Notes: generated by a model not told the origin, from the letters alone. A stretch of DNA of 10,531 nt from Pedosphaera sp. (GCA_028293265.1 JAQGPB010000069.1:1-10531); one strand, 5' to 3'; numbered from the stretch's first letter, positions 1 to 6,590 are shown. Made by a program: numbers and translations.

Positions 1-750
1 TTGAACGGCCTCGTGGGCCTCTTTTAACTTGCGCAATTCCGCGGTGGCAATCAAGCGACTGGCCACAGGCGTGTCACTGACGATTTTCCCGTCCCGCATG
101 ATGACGTTGCGCCTGGTGAAGCTGGCAATATCCAACTCATGGGTCACCATGACGATGGTGATGCCCTCGTCGTTGAGTTTTTGAAACACGCCCATGATTT
201 CGATGCTGGTTTGCGTGTCAAGATTGCCGGTCGGCTCATCCGCCAGCAGCATCGCGGGCTGGTTGACCAGCGCGCGGGCAATGGCCACGCGCTGCTGCTG
301 GCCGCCGGAAAGCTGGTTGGGATGGTGGCCCGCCCGCCCGGCAAGGCCCACTGTTTCGAGCGCGAGCATCGCCCTTTCATGCTGCTCACGGGCGCTGGTG
401 TGTTTGCGGACATACATCATTGGCAATTCCACATTTTCCAGCGCCGAGGTGCGCGACAGCAGATTGAAGCCCTGGAAAACGAAGCCGATTTTTTCATTGC
501 GGATGGTCGCGAGTTCGTCGCGATCCAGTTTCGACACATCAATGCCATCCAGCAGGTAGCTGCCCTTGCTCGGCCGGTCCAGGCAGCCGAGCGTGTTCAT
601 CATGGTGGATTTGCCCGACCCACTGGCGCCCATCAGCGCGACGAATTCGCCCCGCTGGATTTGCATCGAGACGTCCCGCACCGCATGCACATCCACCTCG
701 CCGGTGTGGTAAATCTTGTGAATATGGTCCAACTTAATGATCGCACTCAT
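1..750 (-). CDS. MacB/LolD-type ABC transporter ATP-binding protein (3' end outside window)
   Basis: This is the cytoplasmic ATPase of an ABC transporter of the MacB/LolD group, which powers export or lipoprotein release through an inner-membrane permease. The frame is open for 250 codons from the ATG at 750 down to base 1, with no stop, so the C-terminus lies outside the window. Visible motifs are Walker [10 protein letters not shown] (residues 41-49), the Q-loop FVFQGFN (90-96), the signature [15 protein letters not shown] (147-161), Walker [13 protein letters not shown] (167-178) and the switch histidine VTHE (202-205). The family is usually 220-260 residues, so little should be missing unless a permease is fused. 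It follows a macA-like adaptor in the same direction, separated by 140 bp that contain hairpins and a repeat. The start gives the family's usual N-terminus; only a weak TTAGG precedes it. A fused MacB cannot be excluded. The substrate is unknown. Confidence 0.93.
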   Translation of the reverse strand, partial: MSAIIKLDHIHKIYHTGEVDVHAVRDVSMQIQRGEFVALMGASGSGKSTMMNTLGCLDRPSKGSYLLDGIDVSKLDRDELATIRNEKIGFVFQGFNLLSRTSALENVELPMMYVRKHTSAREQHERAMLALETVGLAGRAGHHPNQLSGGQQQRVAIARALVNQPAMLLADEPTGNLDTQTSIEIMGVFQKLNDEGITIVMVTHELDIASFTRRNVIMRDGKIVSDTPVASRLIATAELRKLKEAHEAVQ

Positions 751-768
751 GCCTAAGAATAGTTTGCG

Positions 769-825
769 AAGACCCGGATTTTTGCCGGGACCGCGTCTTG
801 GAATGCGCCAGTCCAGGATCTGGCG
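769..825. other. two consecutive hairpins between macA and the ABC ATPase gene
   Basis: The first imperfect hairpin spans 769-799. AAGAC (769-773) pairs with GTCTT (795-799), and inside it CCGG (774-777) pairs with CCGG (785-788), leaving a one-sided bulge of six bases. The second is a clean 6-bp stem, CGCCAG (806-811) with CTGGCG (820-825), around an 8-base loop. Neither is followed by a T-run on the minus (transcribed) strand, so they do not look like intrinsic terminators. Inference: they may affect mRNA processing or the expression ratio of adaptor to ATPase. Confidence 0.4.
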
Positions 826-847
826 GACTTCATTTTTGCCTCTCTGA

Positions 848-887
848 ATCTGTGTCTATCCATGTTCATCCGGGGTTAAAAATTCTT
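848..887. repeat. decamer-type intergenic repeat, copy 1
   Basis: Three successive 10-bp units start at 848, 858 and 868, each beginning ATC (ATCTGTGTCT is the first), followed by an A/T-rich tail. The 40-bp block aligns without gaps to 6591-6630, with about 26 of 40 bases identical by eye. It lies in the gap between the macA stop (891) and the ATPase start (750). Similar 'atctgtgttcatctgtgg' phrases are, from memory, frequent in large environmental bacterial genomes; that statement is recollection, not a search result. Confidence 0.55.
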
Positions 888-890
888 CTG

Positions 891-2183
891 TTAGAACCGC
901 CGCCCGCCGCCGCTGAAGGGATTTGAATTTCCGCCGGCCTGGGCCGAGCCGGTCGCGATGGTCTGGCCTATCACCACTTCATCCCCTTCATTCAAGCCCT
1001 CGACCAATTGTGTGAAAACGCCATCATTGATGCCAGTTTTGATCTGGACTGGCTTGAGAACATCCTCTTTTCCATCCGGCCCCTTTGTCAGCATATAGAC
1101 CGCGTGACTTGCTTTTTCACCCTTCGCCCGACCACCGTTGCCGCCAGCACCACCCTGCCCGCCGCCGCGCATGCCGCCACCGCCCTGACCTTGGTAAGGG
1201 GCGCCGTTGCTCGCCCCGGCGAGGCTGGCGGATTTTTTCGCGTCCGCGGGTTCAGGCGGATGAAACCGCAATGCGCCATTGGGAATCTTCAACACATCAT
1301 TGCGTTGAGCAGTGATGATGGACACATTCGCCGTCATGCCGGGCCGCAATCTCAATTCCGAGTTGTCCACGCCGATAACCGTGTCGTAAGTGATGACGTT
1401 TTGATTGGTCTGTGCGGCGTTGCGGATCTGCAACACGACTCCTTGAAATGTCCGCGCGGGAAACGCATCCACCGTAAAATTGACCGTTTGATTGGTTTGC
1501 ACGCCGCCGATGTCGGCCTCGGACACCAGGGCGTCTATCTGCATTTTGGTCAGGTCATTGGCGATCATGAACAGCGTCGGCGAACTCAGGCTGGCTGCCA
1601 CCGTCTGCCCCACATCCACGTTGCGCGAAATAACCACGCCGTCCACCGGCGCGTAAATCGTGGTGTATGCAAGGTTCACCTCGGCTTGTTGCAGCGTGGC
1701 TTCCTTCTGCAAGACCACAGCCTGGGCCTGATGAAAACCCGCGACCGCCGTGTCCTCGTCTGCCTGTGCGACAATCTTGCTTTGGTAAAGCACGCTCGTG
1801 CGTTCCTCGGTGGCCTGCGCCAATTCGAGCGCCGCCTTGGCGTTGGCCAGGTCCGCGCGCGCTTCCGCAACGATTGCCTGGTAAGTGGAAGGGTCAATTT
1901 CGGCAATCACTTGGCGGTTGGTCACCGGTGAATTGAAATCCACATATATCCTCTTGATGATGCCCGAAACCTGGCTCCCGACATCCACGTTGGTCTTGGG
2001 ATTCAACTGCCCGGTAGCCGTTACCATCTGGACCAGGTCACCGCGCGTTACGGGCACGGTCTTGTAATCCGGCGCTTTTTCGGCCTGGCTTTGCCAGAAC
2101 CAGTAACCGCCGCCACCCACGGCGGCCACCAGCACAATTACTACCAGCCAGCCCACCAGACCAAACCCTTCATTCTTTGCCAT
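891..2183 (-). CDS. macA: MacA-like periplasmic adaptor (HlyD/RND membrane fusion protein family)
   Basis: This is the periplasmic adaptor of a tripartite efflux pump. It would link the inner-membrane ABC transporter to an outer-membrane channel. I chose the ATG at 2183 (430 residues): AGAAGA lies about 7 bases upstream and the TM anchor then falls at residues 9-29, whereas the upstream start at 2222 adds 13 basic residues unlike the family. Domains in order are the N-terminal anchor, the first half of the lipoyl-like barrel (about 66-98), an Ala/Gln/Glu-rich alpha hairpin (about 100-172), the second barrel half with APVDGVVISRNVDVGQ (178-193), a beta-barrel (about 212-290, ending RPGMTANVSI) and a membrane-proximal domain. 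That last domain is interrupted by a glycine-rich stretch (333-353). The C-terminus is also Gly-rich and ends GGGRRF. The ATPase gene follows downstream and trpD is divergent. Family membership is clear; the substrate is not. Confidence 0.92.
   Translation of the reverse strand: MAKNEGFGLVGWLVVIVLVAAVGGGGYWFWQSQAEKAPDYKTVPVTRGDLVQMVTATGQLNPKTNVDVGSQVSGIIKRIYVDFNSPVTNRQVIAEIDPSTYQAIVAEARADLANAKAALELAQATEERTSVLYQSKIVAQADEDTAVAGFHQAQAVVLQKEATLQQAEVNLAYTTIYAPVDGVVISRNVDVGQTVAASLSSPTLFMIANDLTKMQIDALVSEADIGGVQTNQTVNFTVDAFPARTFQGVVLQIRNAAQTNQNVITYDTVIGVDNSELRLRPGMTANVSIITAQRNDVLKIPNGALRFHPPEPADAKKSASLAGASNGAPYQGQGGGGMRGGGQGGAGGNGGRAKGEKASHAVYMLTKGPDGKEDVLKPVQIKTGINDGVFTQLVEGLNEGDEVVIGQTIATGSAQAGGNSNPFSGGGRRF
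1125..1187 (-). repeat. glycine-rich low-complexity segment within macA
   Basis: Residues 333-353 of the MacA-like protein are almost entirely glycine with scattered Gln, Arg, Asn, Ala and Met (for example GGGGMRGGGQGG). The segment sits in the C-terminal membrane-proximal part, just before the strand that resumes at SHAVYML. It is probably a flexible surface loop. Its codons are nearly all GGN, which makes it a likely site of length variation between strains. Confidence 0.7.
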
Positions 2184-2241
2184 AAATATTCTTCTAACTT
2201 TAAACTTTGGCCTTCGGCCCATCCGCGATTAGACTCCCGAC

Positions 2242-3276
2242 GTGCTGAATTTATTTAATAAACAGCTCGCGCAATCAGTCCACCTGACTGACGCACAGAT
2301 CGCCGCCGCTGTCACGCAGCTCGTTGACGAATCGGTTCCCGCGGAACATAAGGCCGATTTTCTCTGCTGTCTTGCCCGCAAAATCGAGACCCCGCCGGAA
2401 ATTGCCGCCTTCGCCCGCGAACTCCGCGCCAAATCCATTGTCCCGCCGCTCGATGCCGAAACCCGCTCCCGCACCATCCTCGATGTCTGCGGCACGGGCG
2501 GCGACCGCTTGAACACCTTCAACATCTCGACAACCGTCGCGCTCATCTGTGCCTCGGCGGGGATCACTGTCGCCAAGCATGGCAACCGCGCCGTCACTTC
2601 GCAAGCCGGTAGTGCGGATGTGCTCGAAACTTTGGGCGTGCGCATCGAGCTTTCTCCGGACGAGGCCGCGCAATCGTTGCGCGACCACCACTTCGCTTTC
2701 TTCTTTGCGCCGCATTTTCATCCCGCTTTCAAGCACATCAGCGCCGCGCGCAAAATTTGCGCACAACGCGGCCAGCGCACCATTTTCAATTTTCTCGGCC
2801 CCTTGCTCAATCCTGCCCGGCCCTCGGCCCAATTGGTGGGCGTCGCCCGCCCCGAGCTTTGTTCCACACTTTCGCGCGTTCTGCAATCGCTCGGCGTCCG
2901 CCGCGGCATGGTCGTCAGCGGCCAGGTGGGCGGGGCGTGGCTCGATGAACTTTCCACCTTGGGCGAAAATACAGTGGCCGAATTTTACCAGGACCATGGT
3001 TTTGCCGCGTCGGTGATTTCGCCGGCGCATTTTCCCCTGCAAGCAGCCGCGCTGGCCGATCTCGCCGGCGGCGACCGTCAGGCCAATGCCGAAATCATCC
3101 GCCGCCTTTTGCGCAACGAAGATCGCGGCCCCAAGCGCGACGCCGTGCTCCTGAACGCCGGTGCCGCGCTCTTCGTCGCGGGCCACACCAAATCCATCAG
3201 CGAAGGCTGGGACCTCGCCGACGACCTCCTCGCCAGCGGCCGCGCCAACGCGAAGTTAACCGAACTGACAGAGTAA
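2242..3276 (+). CDS. trpD: anthranilate phosphoribosyltransferase
   Basis: This enzyme transfers the phosphoribosyl group of PRPP to anthranilate, an early cytoplasmic step of tryptophan synthesis. Its 344 residues are the usual family length. The N-terminal helical domain (about 1-70) is followed by the PRPP-binding loop CGTGGD (83-88), NIST (94-97), KHGNR (112-116) and GSADVLETLG (123-132). The conserved block RTIFNFLGPLLNPA lies at 179-192, LDEL at 234-237, GGDRQANA at 276-283 and the C-terminal RDAVLLNAGAALFVAG at 299-314. The start is GTG at 2242, giving the family-typical opening MLN and an LT-x(2)-Q helix; no Shine-Dalgarno is evident. It is divergent from macA with 58 bp between the start codons. 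No other trp gene is in view, so the pathway genes are probably dispersed. The region to the next gene holds a heptamer repeat. Confidence 0.97.
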   Translation: MLNLFNKQLAQSVHLTDAQIAAAVTQLVDESVPAEHKADFLCCLARKIETPPEIAAFARELRAKSIVPPLDAETRSRTILDVCGTGGDRLNTFNISTTVALICASAGITVAKHGNRAVTSQAGSADVLETLGVRIELSPDEAAQSLRDHHFAFFFAPHFHPAFKHISAARKICAQRGQRTIFNFLGPLLNPARPSAQLVGVARPELCSTLSRVLQSLGVRRGMVVSGQVGGAWLDELSTLGENTVAEFYQDHGFAASVISPAHFPLQAAALADLAGGDRQANAEIIRRLLRNEDRGPKRDAVLLNAGAALFVAGHTKSISEGWDLADDLLASGRANAKLTELTE

Positions 3277-3318
3277 ATTGTCGGTGACAAGTGGCAACTC
3301 ACGCAGGCGCTTCCCAAC

Positions 3319-3346
3319 AACTGACAACGACCACTGACCACTGACA
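3319..3346. repeat. heptamer repeat array A (ACTGACN units)
   Basis: Units matching ACTGACA or ACTGACC start at 3320, 3333 and 3340, with a degenerate 6-bp ACGACC unit at 3327. The array lies between the trpD stop (3276) and the first GYF_2 gene (3423). It resembles the short tandemly repeated heptamers best known from filamentous cyanobacteria, which is an analogy only. I see nothing else definable in this 146-bp gap, neither a clear promoter nor a terminator hairpin. Confidence 0.6.
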
Positions 3347-3422
3347 ATCCCGTACAACACCGCTCTGGCAATTCCACAATGAATGGGGTATTAGTAGTGC
3401 CGGAAGGGTTCTCATCATAAGA

Positions 3423-3905
3423 ATGTACAGGATAATTGGAGCAGATCAGAAGGAATACGGGCCGGTCAGCGCCGACGAACTCCGCAATTGGATTCGCGAA
3501 GGTCGCGCGAACGCCCAATCGCGGGTTCAGACGGAAGGCAGCGCGGAGTGGCGGCCACTGGCCGCATTTCCCGAGTTCGCCACCGACCTTGCCGCAGCGC
3601 ACCCGCCGTCACCCCCAGCATTTTCAGCAACTCCGCCTCCACACAAGACCAATGGCATGGCTATTGCCGGGCTGGTTTGCAGCTTGCTCGCCTATCCATG
3701 TTGCGGCATTGGCCTGTTCTCACTGCTCGGTCTCATTTTCTCCGGCACCGGACTTGCGCAAATTAACCGCAATCCATCGCAGGGCGGCAAAAACTTGGCC
3801 ATTGCCGGCATCATCCTTTCACTGTTGGCCCTGCTCCTGTCGATGTTGGTATGGTTGGCGTTTTTAATCCCCAATGTTTACCAGAATTCAGATTTTCATT
3901 TTTAG
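3423..3905 (+). CDS. GYF_2 domain + DUF4190-like membrane protein
   Basis: This 160-residue protein has an N-terminal GYF_2 domain (residues 1-53) with the hallmark pattern IIGADQKEYGPV, then L-x(2)-W-x(3)-GR, and EW-x-PLAAFPEF. A proline-rich linker follows (about 61-74, containing PPSPP and PPP). The membrane part has two hydrophobic segments (about 79-110 and 124-150) joined by a short loop, LAQINRNPSQGG; this matches the DUF4190 pattern. GYF domains in eukaryotes bind proline-rich peptides; the ligand of the bacterial GYF_2 form is not known to me. With no signal peptide, the GYF_2 domain is probably cytoplasmic. The start is fixed by alignment with two downstream paralogues that also begin M[YF]-x-IIGA. 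A GGAAGGG lies about 17 bases upstream, too far for a usual ribosome site. It is the first gene of a five-gene same-strand run. Function unknown. Confidence 0.9.
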   Translation: MYRIIGADQKEYGPVSADELRNWIREGRANAQSRVQTEGSAEWRPLAAFPEFATDLAAAHPPSPPAFSATPPPHKTNGMAIAGLVCSLLAYPCCGIGLFSLLGLIFSGTGLAQINRNPSQGGKNLAIAGIILSLLALLLSMLVWLAFLIPNVYQNSDFHF

Positions 3906-3950
3906 CCGGACTTGCAATGGCGCAGAACTTCACCTAAAAACCCTTGACGA

Positions 3951-3992
3951 CTCTCAACCCTCAACCAACCACTCTCAACCCTCCACTGCGCC
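3951..3992. repeat. heptamer repeat array B (CTCTCAA/CCCTCAA units) ending at a start codon
   Basis: Six consecutive 7-bp registers run from 3951 to 3992. CTCTCAA occurs at 3951 and 3972, with CCCTCAA at 3958 and CCCTCCA at 3979, so a 14-bp block recurs at 21-bp spacing with one mismatch. The remaining registers are more degenerate. The last register ends exactly one base before the ATG at 3993 of the second GYF_2 gene, so no Shine-Dalgarno is possible there. The unit differs from array A, but unit length and position upstream of a GYF_2 gene are the same. Confidence 0.65.
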
Positions 3993-4682
3993 ATGTATAA
4001 AATAATCGGAGCCAACCAGGTCGAGTACGGACCCGTCACCGCCGAACAATTGCGCCAATGGATCGCCGAAGGCCGCGTCAACGCCCAGACCTCCGCCCAA
4101 GCTGTCGGTGAAACCACGTGGAAACCGATTTCCTCGTTCCCTGAATTCGCCGCCAGCTTTCCCGGCAGCACCGGCCAGCCGCCGTCAGCGCCATCCGCCC
4201 CGCGCACGCCGCCGCCGTTGGGCGTCACCGGCGTGCCCCTTTCGCCGGATGTCGGGCGCGCCCAGGCTCTGAATGAAATCAGCGGCCCGGCCATCGGCCT
4301 GATGATCCTGAGCATTCTTACTGCATGCTATGCGTTTCTCGGAATCATCTTGAATTTGACTGGCGTCAGCGGCGCCCGGTTCAATCGGTTTCATGAATTC
4401 AATCTCGGCAACCAAAACGAGCAATTCCAAAAAATGATGGAAATGAGCAGCGGCGTCGTGGGTGTTGTCTTTAGTTTAATCAATCTTGGCGTCGCGATTT
4501 TCATAATTTTCGCCGCCTTGAAAATGAAAAATTTGGAGAATCATGCCATGGCGATGGTCGCGAGCATTCTGGCAATTGTGCCTTGCATTACGCCCTGCCC
4601 TTGCTGTTGCATCGGCATCCCCATCGGCATCTGGGCATTGATTGTTCTCAACAAGCCCGAAGTCAAAGCCTATTTTAATTGA
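3993..4682 (+). CDS. GYF_2 domain membrane protein with Cys-rich C-terminal hairpin
   Basis: This 229-residue paralogue has a GYF_2 domain at 1-53 (IIGANQVEYGPV, W-x(3)-GRVNAQ, W-x-PISSFPEF) and a Pro-rich linker at 58-85 (QPPSAPSAP, PPPLG). TM1 is at about 97-121, followed by a polar loop (126-150). TM2 is at about 152-177, and a hydrophobic C-terminal hairpin (about 184-220) carries PCITPCPCCCIGIP and then IGIWALIVL. The protein ends NKPEVKAYFN. I recognise the GYF_2 part; the C-terminal module with the 'IPxGIWALxVL-KPEVK' ending recurs in proteins of this phylum group as I remember them, without a known role. The start is the only one consistent with the paralogues and has a heptamer repeat instead of a ribosome site. 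The next gene begins 9 bp after its stop, which suggests cotranscription. Function unknown. Confidence 0.9.
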   Translation: MYKIIGANQVEYGPVTAEQLRQWIAEGRVNAQTSAQAVGETTWKPISSFPEFAASFPGSTGQPPSAPSAPRTPPPLGVTGVPLSPDVGRAQALNEISGPAIGLMILSILTACYAFLGIILNLTGVSGARFNRFHEFNLGNQNEQFQKMMEMSSGVVGVVFSLINLGVAIFIIFAALKMKNLENHAMAMVASILAIVPCITPCPCCCIGIPIGIWALIVLNKPEVKAYFN

Positions 4683-4691
4683 CCGGTTTGC

Positions 4692-5123
4692 ATGGACGCG
4701 CCCCCCGTCATCACGCTCGCGCCACGCCGCTCGTATTGGTGGCTGACCGTCGTGTTGCCCGCGGTGGCGGCCGGCCTGGTGCTCTTCCTCTTCGATCCTT
4801 CGCGCCATGGTTTTTATCCGCGCTGCACGTTGTACACCACCACCGGCCTCTATTGCCCGGGCTGCGGTTCGTTGCGGGCGCTGCATCATCTGGCCCACGG
4901 CCATCTGCTGACTGCACTGCATTACAATCCGCTCCTCATCCTCTCACTGCCCTTCGTCGCCTTTATTTCCCTGCGACGCACGCTCAACTGGCTCGGGGGC
5001 CGTCCCATGCCCTCGTTCAACTTACAGCCAAAATGGCTCGCGGCTGCAGTGATCGTCTTGATCGTGTTCACCATCCTGCGCAATCTTCCCTACGCGCCGT
5101 GCACCTTGCTCGCCCCACCTTGA
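4692..5123 (+). CDS. DUF2752 small membrane protein
   Basis: This 143-residue protein matches DUF2752. FDPS at 34-37 is followed by a lone Cys (45), then TGLYCPGCGSLRAL (51-64) with the CxxC pair C55/C58, HLAHGH (66-71), NPLL (79-82) and the closing RNLPYAPC (130-137). Hydrophobic segments lie at about 16-33, 79-95 and 115-128, giving a three-helix topology with the Cys motif between helices 1 and 2. The family function is not known to me; the conserved CPGCG is suggestive of metal or thiol chemistry, but that is inference. It lies 9 bp after a GYF_2 gene and 61 bp before another, embedded in the paralogue cluster. The start is the first ATG in frame after the upstream stop and gives the short N-terminus usual for the family. 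No clear Shine-Dalgarno. Confidence 0.9.
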   Translation: MDAPPVITLAPRRSYWWLTVVLPAVAAGLVLFLFDPSRHGFYPRCTLYTTTGLYCPGCGSLRALHHLAHGHLLTALHYNPLLILSLPFVAFISLRRTLNWLGGRPMPSFNLQPKWLAAAVIVLIVFTILRNLPYAPCTLLAPP

Positions 5124-5184
5124 GCCACCAGCGGGAATGCATTGCCAATCCGCTGCAAAACGGTAACTCTTTCGCTCGTTGATT

Positions 5185-6153
5185 ATGTTTACAATTATTG
5201 GAGCCGATCAAAAACAATACGGGCCCGTCACCGCCGACGAAGTGCGCCAATGGATCCGCGATGGCCGCGCTGATGGCCGCACCCTCGCCCGCTCTGAAGC
5301 CGTCGGCGAATGGCAGCCGCTCGCATCCTTCCCCGAATTCGCGGCTTTCACCGCCGCGCCCGGCACCCCGCCGCGCCTGCCCGGTGCGCCTGCGGCTTTC
5401 TCCCCGCTCACCGACGCGCAACTTCTGGCCGGCACGCCTGATTTTGACCTTGGCCAATGCCTGGGCCGCGCGTGGGAATTGTTGATGAACAACTTCGGCC
5501 TGCTCGTCGCCGCATGCACCGTGGTCTGGATGCTCGAAATAATTATCAGCGCCATTCCCTTTGCCGGCGCCTTTCTCAGCGGCGTGTTCTATGGCGGTCT
5601 ATACCTGGTTTTCTTGAAACGCATCCGTGGACAAGAAACATCAGTTGGAGAAACTTTCGCCGGCTTCAGCACCACTTTTGTCCAACTGCTGCTGGCTGGG
5701 TTTGTCAGCTCCTTTCTCACCGGCCTGGCCTCTTTGCTTTGCGGATTGCCCGGCATTTATCTCAAAATCGCTTGGATTTTCTGCCTGCCGCTGGTCATTG
5801 ACAAACGCCTCGAATTTTGGACCGCGATGGAACTCAGCCGCACCGTCGTCACCCGCGTCTGGTTCAAGCTCTTCGGCCTCGCGCTGATTGCCTTTGCCCC
5901 CACCGTCCTGGCCAAGGGCTTCGTTTTCTTCAAAACCGAAACCTTGATGTTCGCGGCCATGCACACTCTGCTGGCGAATGGCACGCCCGACATCACGAAA
6001 ATGTTTTCCGTCATGGTTGACATCGCGCACGCCACGGTAAAATTGAGTATGCTGGCCCAGGTCGTTTTCCTGATCAATCTGCCGTTTGCGACGGGCGCGC
6101 TCATGTATGCCTATGAAGCTCTCTTTGGCCCTCGGACCGCGCCAGCCGCTTAG
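5185..6153 (+). CDS. GYF_2 domain + multi-helix membrane protein
   Basis: This is the largest paralogue, 322 residues from the ATG at 5185. A TTG two codons upstream also fits the frame, but the ATG gives the same M[YF]-x-IIGA opening as the other two. The GYF_2 domain spans 1-53 (IIGADQKQYGPV, W-x(3)-GRADGR, EWQPLASFPEF). A linker follows with TPPRLPGAP (61-69). Then comes a membrane domain of about five or six helices (about 104-125, 126-144, 163-188, 191-205, 225-248, 285-310). It begins DLGQCLGRAWELLMNNFG (88-105), contains GLPGIYLKIAW (187-197) and LEFWTAMELSR (209-219), and resembles the broad DUF975-like group of membrane proteins, though I cannot assign it firmly. The next gene starts 7 bp after the stop. 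By paralogue comparison, 33 of the first 53 residues match the first GYF_2 protein without a gap. Function unknown. Confidence 0.9.
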   Translation: MFTIIGADQKQYGPVTADEVRQWIRDGRADGRTLARSEAVGEWQPLASFPEFAAFTAAPGTPPRLPGAPAAFSPLTDAQLLAGTPDFDLGQCLGRAWELLMNNFGLLVAACTVVWMLEIIISAIPFAGAFLSGVFYGGLYLVFLKRIRGQETSVGETFAGFSTTFVQLLLAGFVSSFLTGLASLLCGLPGIYLKIAWIFCLPLVIDKRLEFWTAMELSRTVVTRVWFKLFGLALIAFAPTVLAKGFVFFKTETLMFAAMHTLLANGTPDITKMFSVMVDIAHATVKLSMLAQVVFLINLPFATGALMYAYEALFGPRTAPAA

Positions 6154-6160
6154 CCGCCAA

Positions 6161-6535
6161 ATGGCGTGGGGTTGTTTCACCACCAACCTCGCGATGCCCG
6201 GCTTCGGCTCGCTGCTCGGCGGGCGCGCCATCGGTTACGCGCAGATTCCCTTCACCGTGATCGGTTTTGGGCTGACAATGGTGGGCGGCATTCGCACCAT
6301 CCTTTGGGCCGTCTCCAACTGGACACGCATGCGGACACTCCAGGAAAACGACCCCGTCGGCTACCTGTTAGAACTCTGGGCCAACTTTCGCTGGCCGCTT
6401 TTGGGAATGGCGGTCTTCCTCTTCGTGCTGCTTTGGGCGCTCATCACCAGCCGCAGCATCATGTCGCAAGCCAGCGCCGCCGAGCGCCTCGCCGCCGCCA
6501 ACCGCCCCCTCCCGCCCAAGCTCGGTGGCAGGTGA
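6161..6535 (+). CDS. small two-TM membrane protein of the GYF_2 cluster
   Basis: This 124-residue protein opens MAWGCFTTNLAMPGFGSL (1-18), with PGFG and GGRAIGYAQ (20-28) resembling the 'PGxGxxxxGR' turn found near the start of small TM2-like membrane proteins. Hydrophobic segments lie at about 27-52 and 78-97. Between them is a polar stretch (RMRTLQEND, 56-64), and a basic, Pro-containing tail ends PLPPKLGGR. The frame is open upstream into the previous gene (from 6086), but the ATG at 6161 sits 7 bp after the GYF_2 stop and gives a sensible membrane N-terminus; the upstream extension is arginine-rich and out of frame with a real gene. It closes the five-gene run; nagA converges from the other side after 111 bp. 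I do not recognise a characterised family, and function is unknown. Confidence 0.8.
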   Translation: MAWGCFTTNLAMPGFGSLLGGRAIGYAQIPFTVIGFGLTMVGGIRTILWAVSNWTRMRTLQENDPVGYLLELWANFRWPLLGMAVFLFVLLWALITSRSIMSQASAAERLAAANRPLPPKLGGR

Positions 6536-6590
6536 ACTTCCTTTGGACGGCGAACTTTAAACCCCTCAGCCCCCGTGTTCCCCTCCCGCC

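Noticed and set aside
139..756. Long plus-strand reading frame opposite the ABC ATPase
   Set aside because: Codon-for-codon antisense of the ATPase, whose Walker A, signature and Walker B motifs are on the minus strand; the plus product has no recognisable features.
1008..1931. Long plus-strand reading frame opposite macA
   Set aside because: Antisense to a clear HlyD/MacA-family gene; His/Arg-rich product typical of shadow frames in GC-rich DNA.
2205..2220. GGCC-TTC-GGCC hairpin in the macA-trpD divergent gap as an operator or terminator
   Set aside because: Only a 4-bp stem, with no T-run and no second site; chance is likely in GC-rich DNA.
2184..2222. Upstream start for the MacA-like protein (adds 13 residues)
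   Set aside because: The extension is basic and unlike the family; the ATG at 2183 has AGAAGA upstream and places the TM anchor correctly.
2275..3186. 303-codon minus-strand reading frame over trpD
   Set aside because: Shadow of trpD, which has all family motifs; no motif in the antisense product.
3319..3992. CRISPR array from the short repeats
   Set aside because: Units are 7 bp, contiguous and without spacers; no cas gene nearby.
5179..5184. TTG start for the third GYF_2 protein
   Set aside because: The two paralogues start at the M[YF]-x-IIGA position, matching the ATG at 5185.
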